Positions 1-8,012 of a stretch of DNA of 64,000 bases are shown here, piece after piece (the first letter of the stretch is position 1; every line of letters starts with the position of its first letter). The translations under genes and the position numbers were made by a program. The stretch lies in assembly GCF_000764555.1 (NCBI RefSeq), contig NZ_CP009574.1, positions 868,001 through 932,000 of the forward strand, read 5' to 3'. This DNA is from Candidatus Francisella endociliophora. GTDB taxonomy: Bacteria; Pseudomonadota; Gammaproteobacteria; Francisellales; Francisellaceae. The notes below the pieces were generated by a model. The model was given only the letters and a program-made list of their open reading frames with translations. It was not told where the DNA came from and did no database searches.

Positions 1-245
1 TACTCATTATCAATACAGAAGACTGGCAGCAAATACGTATCAACGTTAGATCTTATATCAGACACTATTCTTACAAGTGATTTTTCATCATCCGCTGTGA
101 CAATTACAGCATCTATACCATTATATGATAAATGAATTTCATTTTCCTGCATATTAGGAAAACTCGCAATTTGACAATCTAGCTGTTGCCTTATACTTTC
201 TGGTACTTCACCTATAAGAGCAACTGTATAGTCATTGGAAAACAT
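1..245 (-). CDS. 5' end of a receiver-like, possibly diguanylate-cyclase protein (partial)
   Basis: Seen: an open frame of 81 codons starts at an ATG at 245 and runs off the window edge, so only the N-terminus is present. Its text around residues 47-76 (IDAVIVTADDEKSLVRI, then SNVDTYLLPVF) has the beta/alpha rhythm of a CheY-like receiver and ends with a 'LLPV' strand. There is no export signal. Inference from gene order only: in F. novicida, as I recall it, the genes beside bioC-like/murB/fupB belong to a c-di-GMP cluster (cdgA region), so this may be the front of a GGDEF protein. Family assignment is weak because the catalytic part lies outside the window. A sigma70-like promoter lies just upstream (293-320). 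Confidence 0.5.
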   Translation of the reverse strand, partial: MFSNDYTVALIGEVPESIRQQLDCQIASFPNMQENEIHLSYNGIDAVIVTADDEKSLVRIVSDIRSNVDTYLLPVFCIDNE

Positions 246-292
246 AATATCACCTATTTTCTTTACTATCGTAGCCAATTACTAGTACTTTC

Positions 293-320
293 ATTATAAC
301 TGTAAATATACAAAGTGTCA
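293..320 (-). promoter_or_regulatory. Sigma70-type promoter for the partial leftward gene
   Basis: Read on the minus strand: a -35 box TGACAC (320-315), a 16-bp spacer and a perfect -10 box TATAAT (298-293), about 50 bp before the ATG at 245. Assigned by motif only. Confidence 0.5.
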
Positions 321-337
321 TTTTTTATAGTTTAAAT

Positions 338-358
338 ATGTTACTAATCTAGTAACAT
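338..358. repeat. Perfect dyad between divergent genes, possible operator
   Basis: An 8-bp perfect inverted repeat, ATGTTACT and AGTAACAT, is separated by the 5-bp loop AATCT. It lies 18 bp upstream of the -35 box of the leftward promoter and 129 bp before the rightward ATG at 488. That placement fits a regulator-binding site between divergent genes better than a terminator, since no gene ends here. The regulator is unknown. Confidence 0.45.
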
Positions 359-487
359 AACTAAATTTTTGATATCTGCGTCAGCGATGAAAATGCCTAT
401 ATAAATAAATTTTAACAAAGCAATATCTTTCCTAGCGCTCAAAAAACTATTACAATCTCATGCAACAAACAAATAAATCTTTTTAAT

Positions 488-1252
488 ATGTTTAATTACA
501 GACTTTTCTTAAAGCATCTTTCTAATAGAAAACTTTATAAGCATTCATTTATAAAAAATGAAATTGCTCAACGACTCCTAAAAAGACTAGATTTTATTAA
601 ACTTAATCCTGAAAATATATTAGTAACTGGATATATAGATGATAAGTATTTGGAAATATTAAGAATTAGGTTCCCTATGACTAAAATTCATACAAGTACT
701 GATAATTGTGAATTGTTTGACATTGTTATTTCTAACTCTATTATTCACTTAACTGATAATTTAGCTCAAGAGCTTGATAACTATTATGATCTTCTTCATG
801 ATCAAGGAATCTTGCTCTTTTCAACATTTGGTGATAAATCATTTGCTACAATGAAAGATGCTTTTGCTAATGTCAGTAAAACTAAACATACCAATGATAT
901 GATAGATTTGCTAACTTGGGGAAATACTCTTCAAGCAAGTAAGTATAAAACCCCCGCTATTGAATCAGATCTAATAACATTTACCTATGAAAACACAAAC
1001 ACCTTATTTGATGATATCAGAGCATTAAATGAACCACTATCTGATACAAAAATGAGTACGGGGTTAACTGGTAAAAACAAATGGAAATCTTTTATAAAAT
1101 ACTTCAAACAAAATTTACAACTAGAGATTGAAGCTCTATATGGTTATGCTGTAAAACAAAATCAAGATGATATTAAGCCTCGAGCTAATCCAAATAGAGT
1201 AAGTCTTGATGAACTAAAACAGCAGATTGCTGATTTTAAGAAAAATAGATAA
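488..1252 (+). CDS. BioC-like methyltransferase-fold protein with degenerate SAM site
   Basis: 254 residues. The middle (about 79-117) reads FDIVISNSIIHLTDNL then LLHDQGILLFSTFGD, the layout of post-SAM motifs in BioC (malonyl-ACP O-methyltransferase) and related NDUFAF5-type proteins. The C-terminus (LTGKNKW, then EALYGYAVK) matches the BioC tail pattern. The glycine-rich SAM-binding motif I, expected near residue 43, is NILVTGYIDDKY and lacks the usual GxGxG. It may be a BioC of low similarity or a paralog that has lost catalysis. No other biotin genes are nearby; the gene stands alone in its direction, with a 236-bp AT-rich upstream gap. The family call is fairly secure, the activity is not. 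Confidence 0.65.
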   Translation: MFNYRLFLKHLSNRKLYKHSFIKNEIAQRLLKRLDFIKLNPENILVTGYIDDKYLEILRIRFPMTKIHTSTDNCELFDIVISNSIIHLTDNLAQELDNYYDLLHDQGILLFSTFGDKSFATMKDAFANVSKTKHTNDMIDLLTWGNTLQASKYKTPAIESDLITFTYENTNTLFDDIRALNEPLSDTKMSTGLTGKNKWKSFIKYFKQNLQLEIEALYGYAVKQNQDDIKPRANPNRVSLDELKQQIADFKKNR

Positions 1253-1265
1253 GTCAGATAATTAA

Positions 1266-2141
1266 TTAACAATACATAATAGCCATTGTATCTAGCTGGT
1301 CCCAATCATAACTAGGACATTGTGTTGGTTTTTTAAGTGGCTGGCAATATGTACGCCATGTACCTCCACCATAGGTTTTCATTATCAAACATTTTTTAAG
1401 ACGCTTTTCTTGCCCTTCTAAAAGCCCAACTGTTGTAATTTGTTCGATAGGATAACCATCTTTGAGTTTATACTGATATTTATTATCATCATCGTCTATC
1501 TCATCAAATGTTTTTTCTATTTGCTCAGGATCTTTAATATTTTCTAATAAATCATGATAATTCTCGATCTCATAAGCATCATTATAATTTTTTACGTCTT
1601 GATCAATATAGTCTTTAGCTGATTTACCCTGATAGTAATCATGAGGCTTTTTAAAATCATTCTTTATATCATGTTCATCTTTAATTATCTGATTAGCCTT
1701 TTCAGATGTTTTTTTCATCGACTCATGTTGTTTGCTTTGATTTTCTTTTGCTATTTTTTCTTCTAAATCACTTGTCAAAAGATCTATTTTCTTCCTAGTT
1801 TCTGAGTGAACATCATCTCCTAATATTTCTTCGGCATGTGCTAGAAGCTTTTCATAACTATCATCAGATGTATCTACTAAACTACTTAGATTAGTTCCAT
1901 AATCACCAGCAGAGGGAGCATTATCAAGTTTACTATCACTAGGAAGGTCTAATTCATCTTTAGTCTTAGTTGTTTTTAACGCTGAATCATTATTACTAAC
2001 TGTTTTTTTCGCATACTCTCTTAATGGATTACTGCTATCAGCATGTATATTTTGATTATCTACAACAGTTCTAGTATCAGCAACAACACTATTTAAAACT
2101 ATAAAAAAAATAACAAAAGAAAATAAAACTTTTTTTCTCAT
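1266..2141 (-). CDS. Exported protein of unknown function, acidic, Cys-rich C-terminus
   Basis: 291 residues with a clear Sec signal peptide (MRKKVLFSFVIFFIVLNSVVA, cleavage near residue 21). The body is rich in Asp, Ser and Lys and predicted largely helical and polar (DTSDDSYEKLLAHAEEILGD). The last 45 residues are different: basic and aromatic, with four cysteines (KKCLIMKTYGGGTWRTYC, QCPSYDW, terminal MYC) that could form two disulfides in the periplasm. I do not recognise a family. It follows murB on the same strand after a 75-bp gap and may be read through from der-murA-murB, but no cell-wall role can be inferred. Confidence 0.7.
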   Translation of the reverse strand: MRKKVLFSFVIFFIVLNSVVADTRTVVDNQNIHADSSNPLREYAKKTVSNNDSALKTTKTKDELDLPSDSKLDNAPSAGDYGTNLSSLVDTSDDSYEKLLAHAEEILGDDVHSETRKKIDLLTSDLEEKIAKENQSKQHESMKKTSEKANQIIKDEHDIKNDFKKPHDYYQGKSAKDYIDQDVKNYNDAYEIENYHDLLENIKDPEQIEKTFDEIDDDDNKYQYKLKDGYPIEQITTVGLLEGQEKRLKKCLIMKTYGGGTWRTYCQPLKKPTQCPSYDWDQLDTMAIMYC

Positions 2142-2216
2142 AACTTAATAGAAAATTTTTACCTAAGCAAAGTATATTAGATATTAAACATATAAAAAAG
2201 CTCTTTAACTAAACAT

Positions 2217-3068
2217 CTAGATAATAATTTGTTCTTCATGCAACTCTATATTATAGTGTTTCAATACTTCAGCTTTAACTAAATTTATTAAACCAATAAT
2301 ATCAGTCCCTTTAGCGCTACCACAATTGACTATAATCCCGCCGTGTTTTGGTGAAATTTGAGCATCGCCAATTTTTTTTCCTTTCAAACCTAGCTCTTCC
2401 ACCATTACCCCAACTGGCATATTTGCTTGTGGTCTTTTAAAAACACTTCCTGCAGTTGGTTGTTGTGGTAAATTTGCTAGCCTACGTGAATAGATATCAT
2501 CCAGCTTTGATTTTATTTCTTGATGAGTTTTTTTCTCAAACTCAAATTCTGCGGAAATTATGCATGCATTATTATCATATTTAAACATAGAATATCTATA
2601 GCCATATTCTATGTCGCTTTTCTGATACTCTTTTATCTGTCCTGACCCTAACTCAAGAACCCTAACACTCTTTACAAAGGTGTATATTTCATCACCATAA
2701 GCACCAGCATTCATAATTAAAGCTCCACCAACACTTGCTGGCACATCATAAAAGGTCTCTACTCCACTTAGCCCTGCTTTATAAGTTGCTAATGCTAAAT
2801 CCTGAAGCAAAGCCCCTGCTTGGATTTTTACACAATTACCAGCTATAGAAAAAGCATTAAACTTTTCACAAAAAACCACAAACGCTATTTCATCTTCATA
2901 ATACTCTTTTGCAAAAATAATGTTACTACCATTACCAAGAAAAAATATCTTTTGATGATTATTTATAATTTCTAACAGTCCTTCTTCGCTACTAGGAAAA
3001 TAAACATGCTTTGCATAAGACTTAATTCGATAAGTATTGTATTTTTCTAAAGATATATATTTTGACAT
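2217..3068 (-). CDS. murB: UDP-N-acetylenolpyruvoylglucosamine reductase
   Basis: 283 residues; reduces the enolpyruvyl ether made by MurA to UDP-MurNAc with NADPH and FAD in the cytoplasm. FAD-binding segments are visible: FLGNGSNI (residues 44-51) and the VPASVGGALIMNAGAYGDEI block. The proton-donor serine lies in TAGSVFKRP and the C-terminal glutamate in ELHEEQIII. The protein is shorter than E. coli MurB (342 residues), as in type II MurB. The gene starts 6 bp after the murA stop, so the two consecutive enzymes of the pathway are co-transcribed. Confidence 0.95.
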   Translation of the reverse strand: MSKYISLEKYNTYRIKSYAKHVYFPSSEEGLLEIINNHQKIFFLGNGSNIIFAKEYYEDEIAFVVFCEKFNAFSIAGNCVKIQAGALLQDLALATYKAGLSGVETFYDVPASVGGALIMNAGAYGDEIYTFVKSVRVLELGSGQIKEYQKSDIEYGYRYSMFKYDNNACIISAEFEFEKKTHQEIKSKLDDIYSRRLANLPQQPTAGSVFKRPQANMPVGVMVEELGLKGKKIGDAQISPKHGGIIVNCGSAKGTDIIGLINLVKAEVLKHYNIELHEEQIII

Positions 3069-3074
3069 TTGTAC

Positions 3075-4379
3075 CTAAGCGTTATCTTCCAAAACTTCTA
3101 TTTTCATGAAGTGCGACATATTCTCTATAAGGTTATTATACCCTCTAAATATCTGATGGGCATTATTTATAATTGATGAATCATCTAACAAGGATCCAGC
3201 CATCAAACAAGCCATACCAGCACGCAAGTCTTTAACACTCATTATGGCAGCGCGAATATTACTCAAATTTTTGATTGGTTTTATCTTGATCAAATTATTA
3301 TCAATAGAGACATCAAACCCCATCTTACGAATTTGATAAACATAATTAATGCGTTCTGGATAAACAGTATCTTGAATCGTACTAGAGCTATTTGCCATAA
3401 GTAACATCACTGCATAGATAGGCTGCAGATCTGTTGGAAAATGTGGAAAAGGTGCTGCTATTATATCAACTCCTTTAATATTACTATTTTTACCGAAGAA
3501 TTTGATTTGCTGAGCATCCTTATCGTATTCCCACTTAGCACCTGCATTAGTCAATTTCTCAAGAGGTTTTTTGATATTATAAGTATCTTGAGTATTAATA
3601 TTTGTAATTGTTACATTTGTTTTATACAAATATGCCATAGCAGCATATGTCATAGCTTGAATGCGATCATATATTATTTCAAATTCACAACCTGATAATC
3701 TTGCTACTCCAAGAATTTTGATCTTACGACTTTCAAGATCAAAGTCTATATTAGCACCACATTTATTTAGATAATCAATCAAAGAAACCACTTCTGGTTC
3801 AAGAGCAACATTTTCAAGTATAACTTGTGAATTTCCTATCACAGCATACATTACAAGGTTCATAGTTGCACCAACAGATGGAAAAGCCATTCTAAACTCA
3901 GCATTTTTTTCTTCTTTATAAGAAACCTCTATATGATCATCAGCTAACTTTACTTCTGCACCCAAAGCTTCCAAACCTGTCAAATGTATATCAAAAGGCC
4001 TTTTTTCACTAAAACTACATCCTCCAGGGAAACCTATTTTAACGCGCCCCTTTCTCTTCAACATAGAACCTAAAAGCATTAATGAACAACGAGTCTTTGA
4101 AGTCATATCTCCACATAACTCGAGCATATCTGTAGTAATACCAGATGTATCAATACTGACATTTTCACCTTTTTCTACAACCTTAGCACCTACACTTTCT
4201 AATATTTCTTTAGCGCCTTTGTAATCCAAAAGAGTTGTAGGAACATTTGTAAACTTTGTTTTTGAGTCAGGAATTAGACTCGCAAAAATTAAATGAAGCA
4301 AGGCATTTTTTGCTCCACTAATATTGATAGTTATTTCATCAGCAATCTTATCTAGCTTTCTTACTCTTACTGCCTTCAT
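3075..4379 (-). CDS. murA: UDP-N-acetylglucosamine 1-carboxyvinyltransferase
   Basis: Transfers enolpyruvate from PEP to UDP-GlcNAc, the first committed peptidoglycan step and the fosfomycin target. The substrate Lys is in the ISGAKNALL block near the N-terminus. The catalytic Cys is present in FPGGCSFSEKRPFDIH (the E. coli enzyme has PGGCTIGARPVDLH), so the protein would be fosfomycin-sensitive at this site. I chose the ATG at 4379 (434 residues) because MKAVRVRKLDK lines up with E. coli MDKFRVQGPTK. A frame extending to 4436 would overlap der by 89 bp; even the chosen start overlaps the der 3' end by 32 bp, suggesting translational coupling. Confidence 0.92.
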   Translation of the reverse strand: MKAVRVRKLDKIADEITINISGAKNALLHLIFASLIPDSKTKFTNVPTTLLDYKGAKEILESVGAKVVEKGENVSIDTSGITTDMLELCGDMTSKTRCSLMLLGSMLKRKGRVKIGFPGGCSFSEKRPFDIHLTGLEALGAEVKLADDHIEVSYKEEKNAEFRMAFPSVGATMNLVMYAVIGNSQVILENVALEPEVVSLIDYLNKCGANIDFDLESRKIKILGVARLSGCEFEIIYDRIQAMTYAAMAYLYKTNVTITNINTQDTYNIKKPLEKLTNAGAKWEYDKDAQQIKFFGKNSNIKGVDIIAAPFPHFPTDLQPIYAVMLLMANSSSTIQDTVYPERINYVYQIRKMGFDVSIDNNLIKIKPIKNLSNIRAAIMSVKDLRAGMACLMAGSLLDDSSIINNAHQIFRGYNNLIENMSHFMKIEVLEDNA

Positions 4380-5745
4380 CTTTTGCTCTCTTATTTTTTC
4401 TATCTGCAAATGGATTTTCTGATTGCTTGAACTCAAATGCTATAGGTGTTCCTCTAAACTCTAAAGCTTCTCTAAAGAAGTTTTCCAAATATCTTTTGTA
4501 TGAATTTGGTAATTTGTTTACTTGATTTCCATGAATCACAATTACAGGAGGATTATGTCCTCCAACATGTGCATATTTTAGCTTAATTCTAAATTTACCA
4601 ACCATCGGAGGAGTATGTGCCTCAACGGCTAATTGCATCAGTCGTGTAGCATCTGCTGTAGTTACTTTTTTATTTGCACATTCATAAGCAGTATCTATTG
4701 ATTCAAAAATATGTCCTACATTTGTACCATGTAGTGCTGAAATAAAATGGATATCTACATAATCTTGTAAGAAAAATAGCTTCCTCTTTAGATCTTGTTT
4801 AACTTGATTTTTATCTTCTTCACTCATGCCATCCCATTTATTGACGGCTAAAACTAAGGCTCTACCATTTTTGATAGCAAAATGTATCAAGCTCAAATCT
4901 TGATCTGATATACCAGTTCGAGCATCCACTACAGCTACAACAACATTTGAATCTTGAATAGCTTGAAGAGTTTTAACAACTGAGAACTTCTCAAGAGTTT
5001 GTTTTACTTTACCTCTCTTACGTACACCTGCTGTATCAACAATAGTATACTTCTTACCATGGCGCTCAAAAGGAATACTAACACTATCAATAGTCGTACC
5101 AGGCATATCAAATACGACCACTCTATCTTCACCCAACATTCTATTTGTAAGAGTTGATTTACCAACATTCGGACGACCAATTAGAGAGTAATGGATACCA
5201 TGACGAGCTTGCTCTTTATGCTCGCCTGACTGTGTATAGTCTTGATAATACTCATTCAAAGGTTTTTTTAAAAACTTATCTACAAGCTTTTGAGTGTTTC
5301 TACGATGTGCTGCCGATATAGCAAAGACCTTATCAAAGCCAAAACTATAGAAGTCTGCCATTGCACCTTCTTCATCAACACCATCAACCTTATTAACGAC
5401 AACAATAACTCTTTTATCTCGTTGACGTAAAAGATTAGCAACATACTCATCACCTGATGTAATACCTGATCTACCATCTACTACAAAAAAGACCAAATTA
5501 GCTTCATCTATAGCCATTTCAGATTGCTTTGCCATGAACTCGTCAAAACCAGCATCTTGATCAGATATACCACCGGTATCAACAACAAGATAGTCTAAAC
5601 CATCATATTTTGCCTGACCATATTGACGGTCACGAGTAACACCTTCAAAGTCAAAAACTAGGGCATCACGAGAGTTTGTCAGTACATTAAAGAGCGTTGA
5701 TTTCCCAACATTTGCTCTACCGACTATTGCAACTAAAAAAGACAT
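4348..5745 (-). CDS. der: Ribosome assembly GTPase Der (EngA)
   Basis: 465 residues with two tandem GTPase domains and a C-terminal KH-like domain; it acts in maturation of the 50S subunit. The two P-loops are GRANVGKS (residues 8-15) and GRPNVGKS (about 192-199). G3 motifs DTGG and DTAG and G4 motifs NKVD and NKWD are all visible. The basic tail (RKNKRAKDEGSKSKKAR) is typical. It is first in the der-murA-murB series, and the end of its frame overlaps the start of murA. A 207-bp gap separates it from the GNAT gene upstream. Confidence 0.96.
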   Translation of the reverse strand: MSFLVAIVGRANVGKSTLFNVLTNSRDALVFDFEGVTRDRQYGQAKYDGLDYLVVDTGGISDQDAGFDEFMAKQSEMAIDEANLVFFVVDGRSGITSGDEYVANLLRQRDKRVIVVVNKVDGVDEEGAMADFYSFGFDKVFAISAAHRRNTQKLVDKFLKKPLNEYYQDYTQSGEHKEQARHGIHYSLIGRPNVGKSTLTNRMLGEDRVVVFDMPGTTIDSVSIPFERHGKKYTIVDTAGVRKRGKVKQTLEKFSVVKTLQAIQDSNVVVAVVDARTGISDQDLSLIHFAIKNGRALVLAVNKWDGMSEEDKNQVKQDLKRKLFFLQDYVDIHFISALHGTNVGHIFESIDTAYECANKKVTTADATRLMQLAVEAHTPPMVGKFRIKLKYAHVGGHNPPVIVIHGNQVNKLPNSYKRYLENFFREALEFRGTPIAFEFKQSENPFADRKNKRAKDEGSKSKKAR

Positions 5746-5952
5746 TATTATTCTTAAATCTTATAATTAAAATATTATGCTAATGTTACTCTATTTGAGA
5801 GATTTTATAAAGCGATAGATGAAATATAGGTTTTGAACCTCCTATATGCACAGAATTAACCCTCAATTATATAAGTCGGTCAATAGTCTTTTTGCTGTTC
5901 ATCTTAAGGCTATATTTACAAAACAATTGATAAAATAAGGTAAGTATGCTTA

Positions 5953-6543
5953 TCAAAACTCTTTAATCCAGAAATTTAAGCCACTAGTCTGCTCTTTAGT
6001 TGAGCCATCAGCTTGTATCTTTGGCCAACTACATTCTACCCGCATATCTAAGCGCTCTACAAATCCCATTGATTTCCACATTTTATTAGGATCAAAGTAG
6101 TCCGCTGGAATATTATCAGAATCTTTAATAATAGTAGCAAAACATAATTTATCAAACCCCAAAGACTTAGCCTCTTTCTCTCTAAGTTGATAAATTTGCT
6201 TTGATATACCTTGATTACGATAGTCCTGATCTATCATAATTTCACCATAATAATAAAATCTCTCAACATCATAGCCTTTTTCAACAAACGGTTTATGAGT
6301 ATCATCACATAAGTGAGCATTTGATAATGCGATAGATGTAGCCACTGCTACTACTTTATCAGCGTCTTTAACCAAAATCACTCTAGCTGTTGAATCTTTT
6401 ATAAAATCTTTAAAATACTCTCTTTCGTATTCAAGATTACCATCATATAAATAAGGATATTCTCTGAAGACCTTAATTCTAAGATCAATCACATCATTTA
6501 AGAATTTATCTATTTCTAAGCCTTTAAGAATTACAAAATCCAC
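5953..6543 (-). CDS. GNAT-family N-acetyltransferase
   Basis: 196 residues. The acetyl-CoA-binding motif A is YRNQGISKQIYQLREKEAKSLG (about residues 111-132), preceded by the beta strand YYYGEIMID. The late segment NKMWKSMGFVERLDM is the usual GNAT beta6/7 region. The acceptor cannot be told. The start is a GTG at 6543, supported by AGGAG seven bases upstream. It lies 25 bp downstream of fupB on the same strand and may be transcribed with it. No signal peptide; cytoplasmic. Confidence 0.8.
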   Translation of the reverse strand: MDFVILKGLEIDKFLNDVIDLRIKVFREYPYLYDGNLEYEREYFKDFIKDSTARVILVKDADKVVAVATSIALSNAHLCDDTHKPFVEKGYDVERFYYYGEIMIDQDYRNQGISKQIYQLREKEAKSLGFDKLCFATIIKDSDNIPADYFDPNKMWKSMGFVERLDMRVECSWPKIQADGSTKEQTSGLNFWIKEF

Positions 6544-6568
6544 TTCCCTACTCCTGTAAAATTAAAAA

Positions 6569-8002
6569 TTAAATATAAACTGAAAGATCAAGTGTGAAAG
6601 TATTCATATATTGACCATTATAAAGACTTTGCCAAGAATACTCTGGCCCTAATAAAACATTATCATCAAAAAATGCTCTCTGTGTTGATATCAAAACCTG
6701 ATTTTTGATACCCGACTCTGCTTTAAAATAACTCCCTTCAGCAGATAATGGCATTGGTATATTATCAGCATTATATGAATGTCCATAACTGACGTTAATA
6801 TTCTGTCCACTTCCAAATAACTTAAACGCATATGCTGCCTGAACAGTAAAAGCACCTGCAAAGGCATTACTATAACCATTAAACTGTGTGCTTTGTGTAG
6901 TTGTAGTAGCCCAACCGCCACCTAGGTTTAAACTGCCTGGTAAAAATGGGATATCATTAAAGCTCCATGCTGTATCTACATTAAATTCACCAACCCTTTT
7001 ATTGATAAAATTAAACCTTCCACTAGCACCACGAATATCGTGCATATATCCTATGTTAAAACCAACTTGAGCAATATCCTGAAAATTAACAGCATCAAAA
7101 TAAGCTAATGAGAAAGTCGCATGATTTTTTGAATCTAAAAGCGTAAAGTTAGCATTGGCAGTATCTCCTTTATAATTAACAGCCGCATTTGTCACCCTAA
7201 GTGGGCGAAACATATTTGCTGTAATACTATTTGTCCATGGTCCACCACCACCATACGAACCAACAGATGGTCTATATTTACCGACAGAAACAAACACTGG
7301 AGTTGTATCAAGATTACCAAATATTACAAAAGCATCTTGTAAATCATAGTTATTATATTGGTCTGCAACAAAATCAAGGTTGGCTGTTACATAATGACCT
7401 AAATTAGCTAAGAAATATAAAGTTGCACTAGTCAGATATACATTCTCACCACTACCATCAAATGTACTACCATTATTCATAGTAATATCTGAACCTCTCC
7501 AGATTTGTGCATCCGCCTGTATAAACCCACCAAAGAAAATTGAGTAGTCATTAAAAAAACCTCTTTGGCGTAAAATACTTGATGCAAAAAGGTTACTTGG
7601 TAACTGACCTATAGGTACAGTATTATTACTAGAAAATGATCCCACATAGGTAACCTCACCTTGAGTAGTGATCTTAACCTGATTCGCAACATCGACACCT
7701 TTATCATCATTAGAATCCCCTAATGCTATCTGCTCTTGTAAATATTGCTCACGGATTTTATCATTTTCATGATCTGCGCTTATATCTTCTCTAAACTGTG
7801 CCTCTTGATGAGAGCCAAACTCAGTTACTATATCATCGTTATTTTGTTTATTATCAAGCTCTTGTATCTGTGCTTGAAGAAGTTCAATTTGACTTGTAAG
7901 TCTATCTACTTCTGACTTTTTAACACTAGAGGTTTTGCTAGCTGAGAAACTAACACCAAAGAAAATAAAAGATATTATTAGGGTAATAACTCTTTTAAAC
8001 AT
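6569..8002 (-). CDS. fupB: FupB-type outer membrane iron/siderophore uptake protein
   Basis: 477 residues: signal peptide (MFKRVITLIISFIFFGVSFS), a short coiled coil (about 27-55, SEVDRLTSQIELLQAQIQEL), then a long barrel-like region of alternating aromatic strands ending in LDLSVYI, a C-terminal aromatic signature of outer membrane beta-barrels. It is clearly paralogous to its upstream neighbour fupA (shared blocks PIGQ..SNLFAS, FFGG.I.ADAQ.W, LYFL.NLGHYVTA, GQYMNT.TLD.SVYI). The Francisella FslE/FupA/FupB family (DUF3573) takes part in siderophore and ferrous iron uptake; FupB is the siderophore-linked member. The name rests on order and length (shorter than FupA). It starts 10 bp after the fupA stop. 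Confidence 0.85.
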   Translation of the reverse strand: MFKRVITLIISFIFFGVSFSASKTSSVKKSEVDRLTSQIELLQAQIQELDNKQNNDDIVTEFGSHQEAQFREDISADHENDKIREQYLQEQIALGDSNDDKGVDVANQVKITTQGEVTYVGSFSSNNTVPIGQLPSNLFASSILRQRGFFNDYSIFFGGFIQADAQIWRGSDITMNNGSTFDGSGENVYLTSATLYFLANLGHYVTANLDFVADQYNNYDLQDAFVIFGNLDTTPVFVSVGKYRPSVGSYGGGGPWTNSITANMFRPLRVTNAAVNYKGDTANANFTLLDSKNHATFSLAYFDAVNFQDIAQVGFNIGYMHDIRGASGRFNFINKRVGEFNVDTAWSFNDIPFLPGSLNLGGGWATTTTQSTQFNGYSNAFAGAFTVQAAYAFKLFGSGQNINVSYGHSYNADNIPMPLSAEGSYFKAESGIKNQVLISTQRAFFDDNVLLGPEYSWQSLYNGQYMNTFTLDLSVYI

Positions 8003-8012
8003 GAAATATTTA

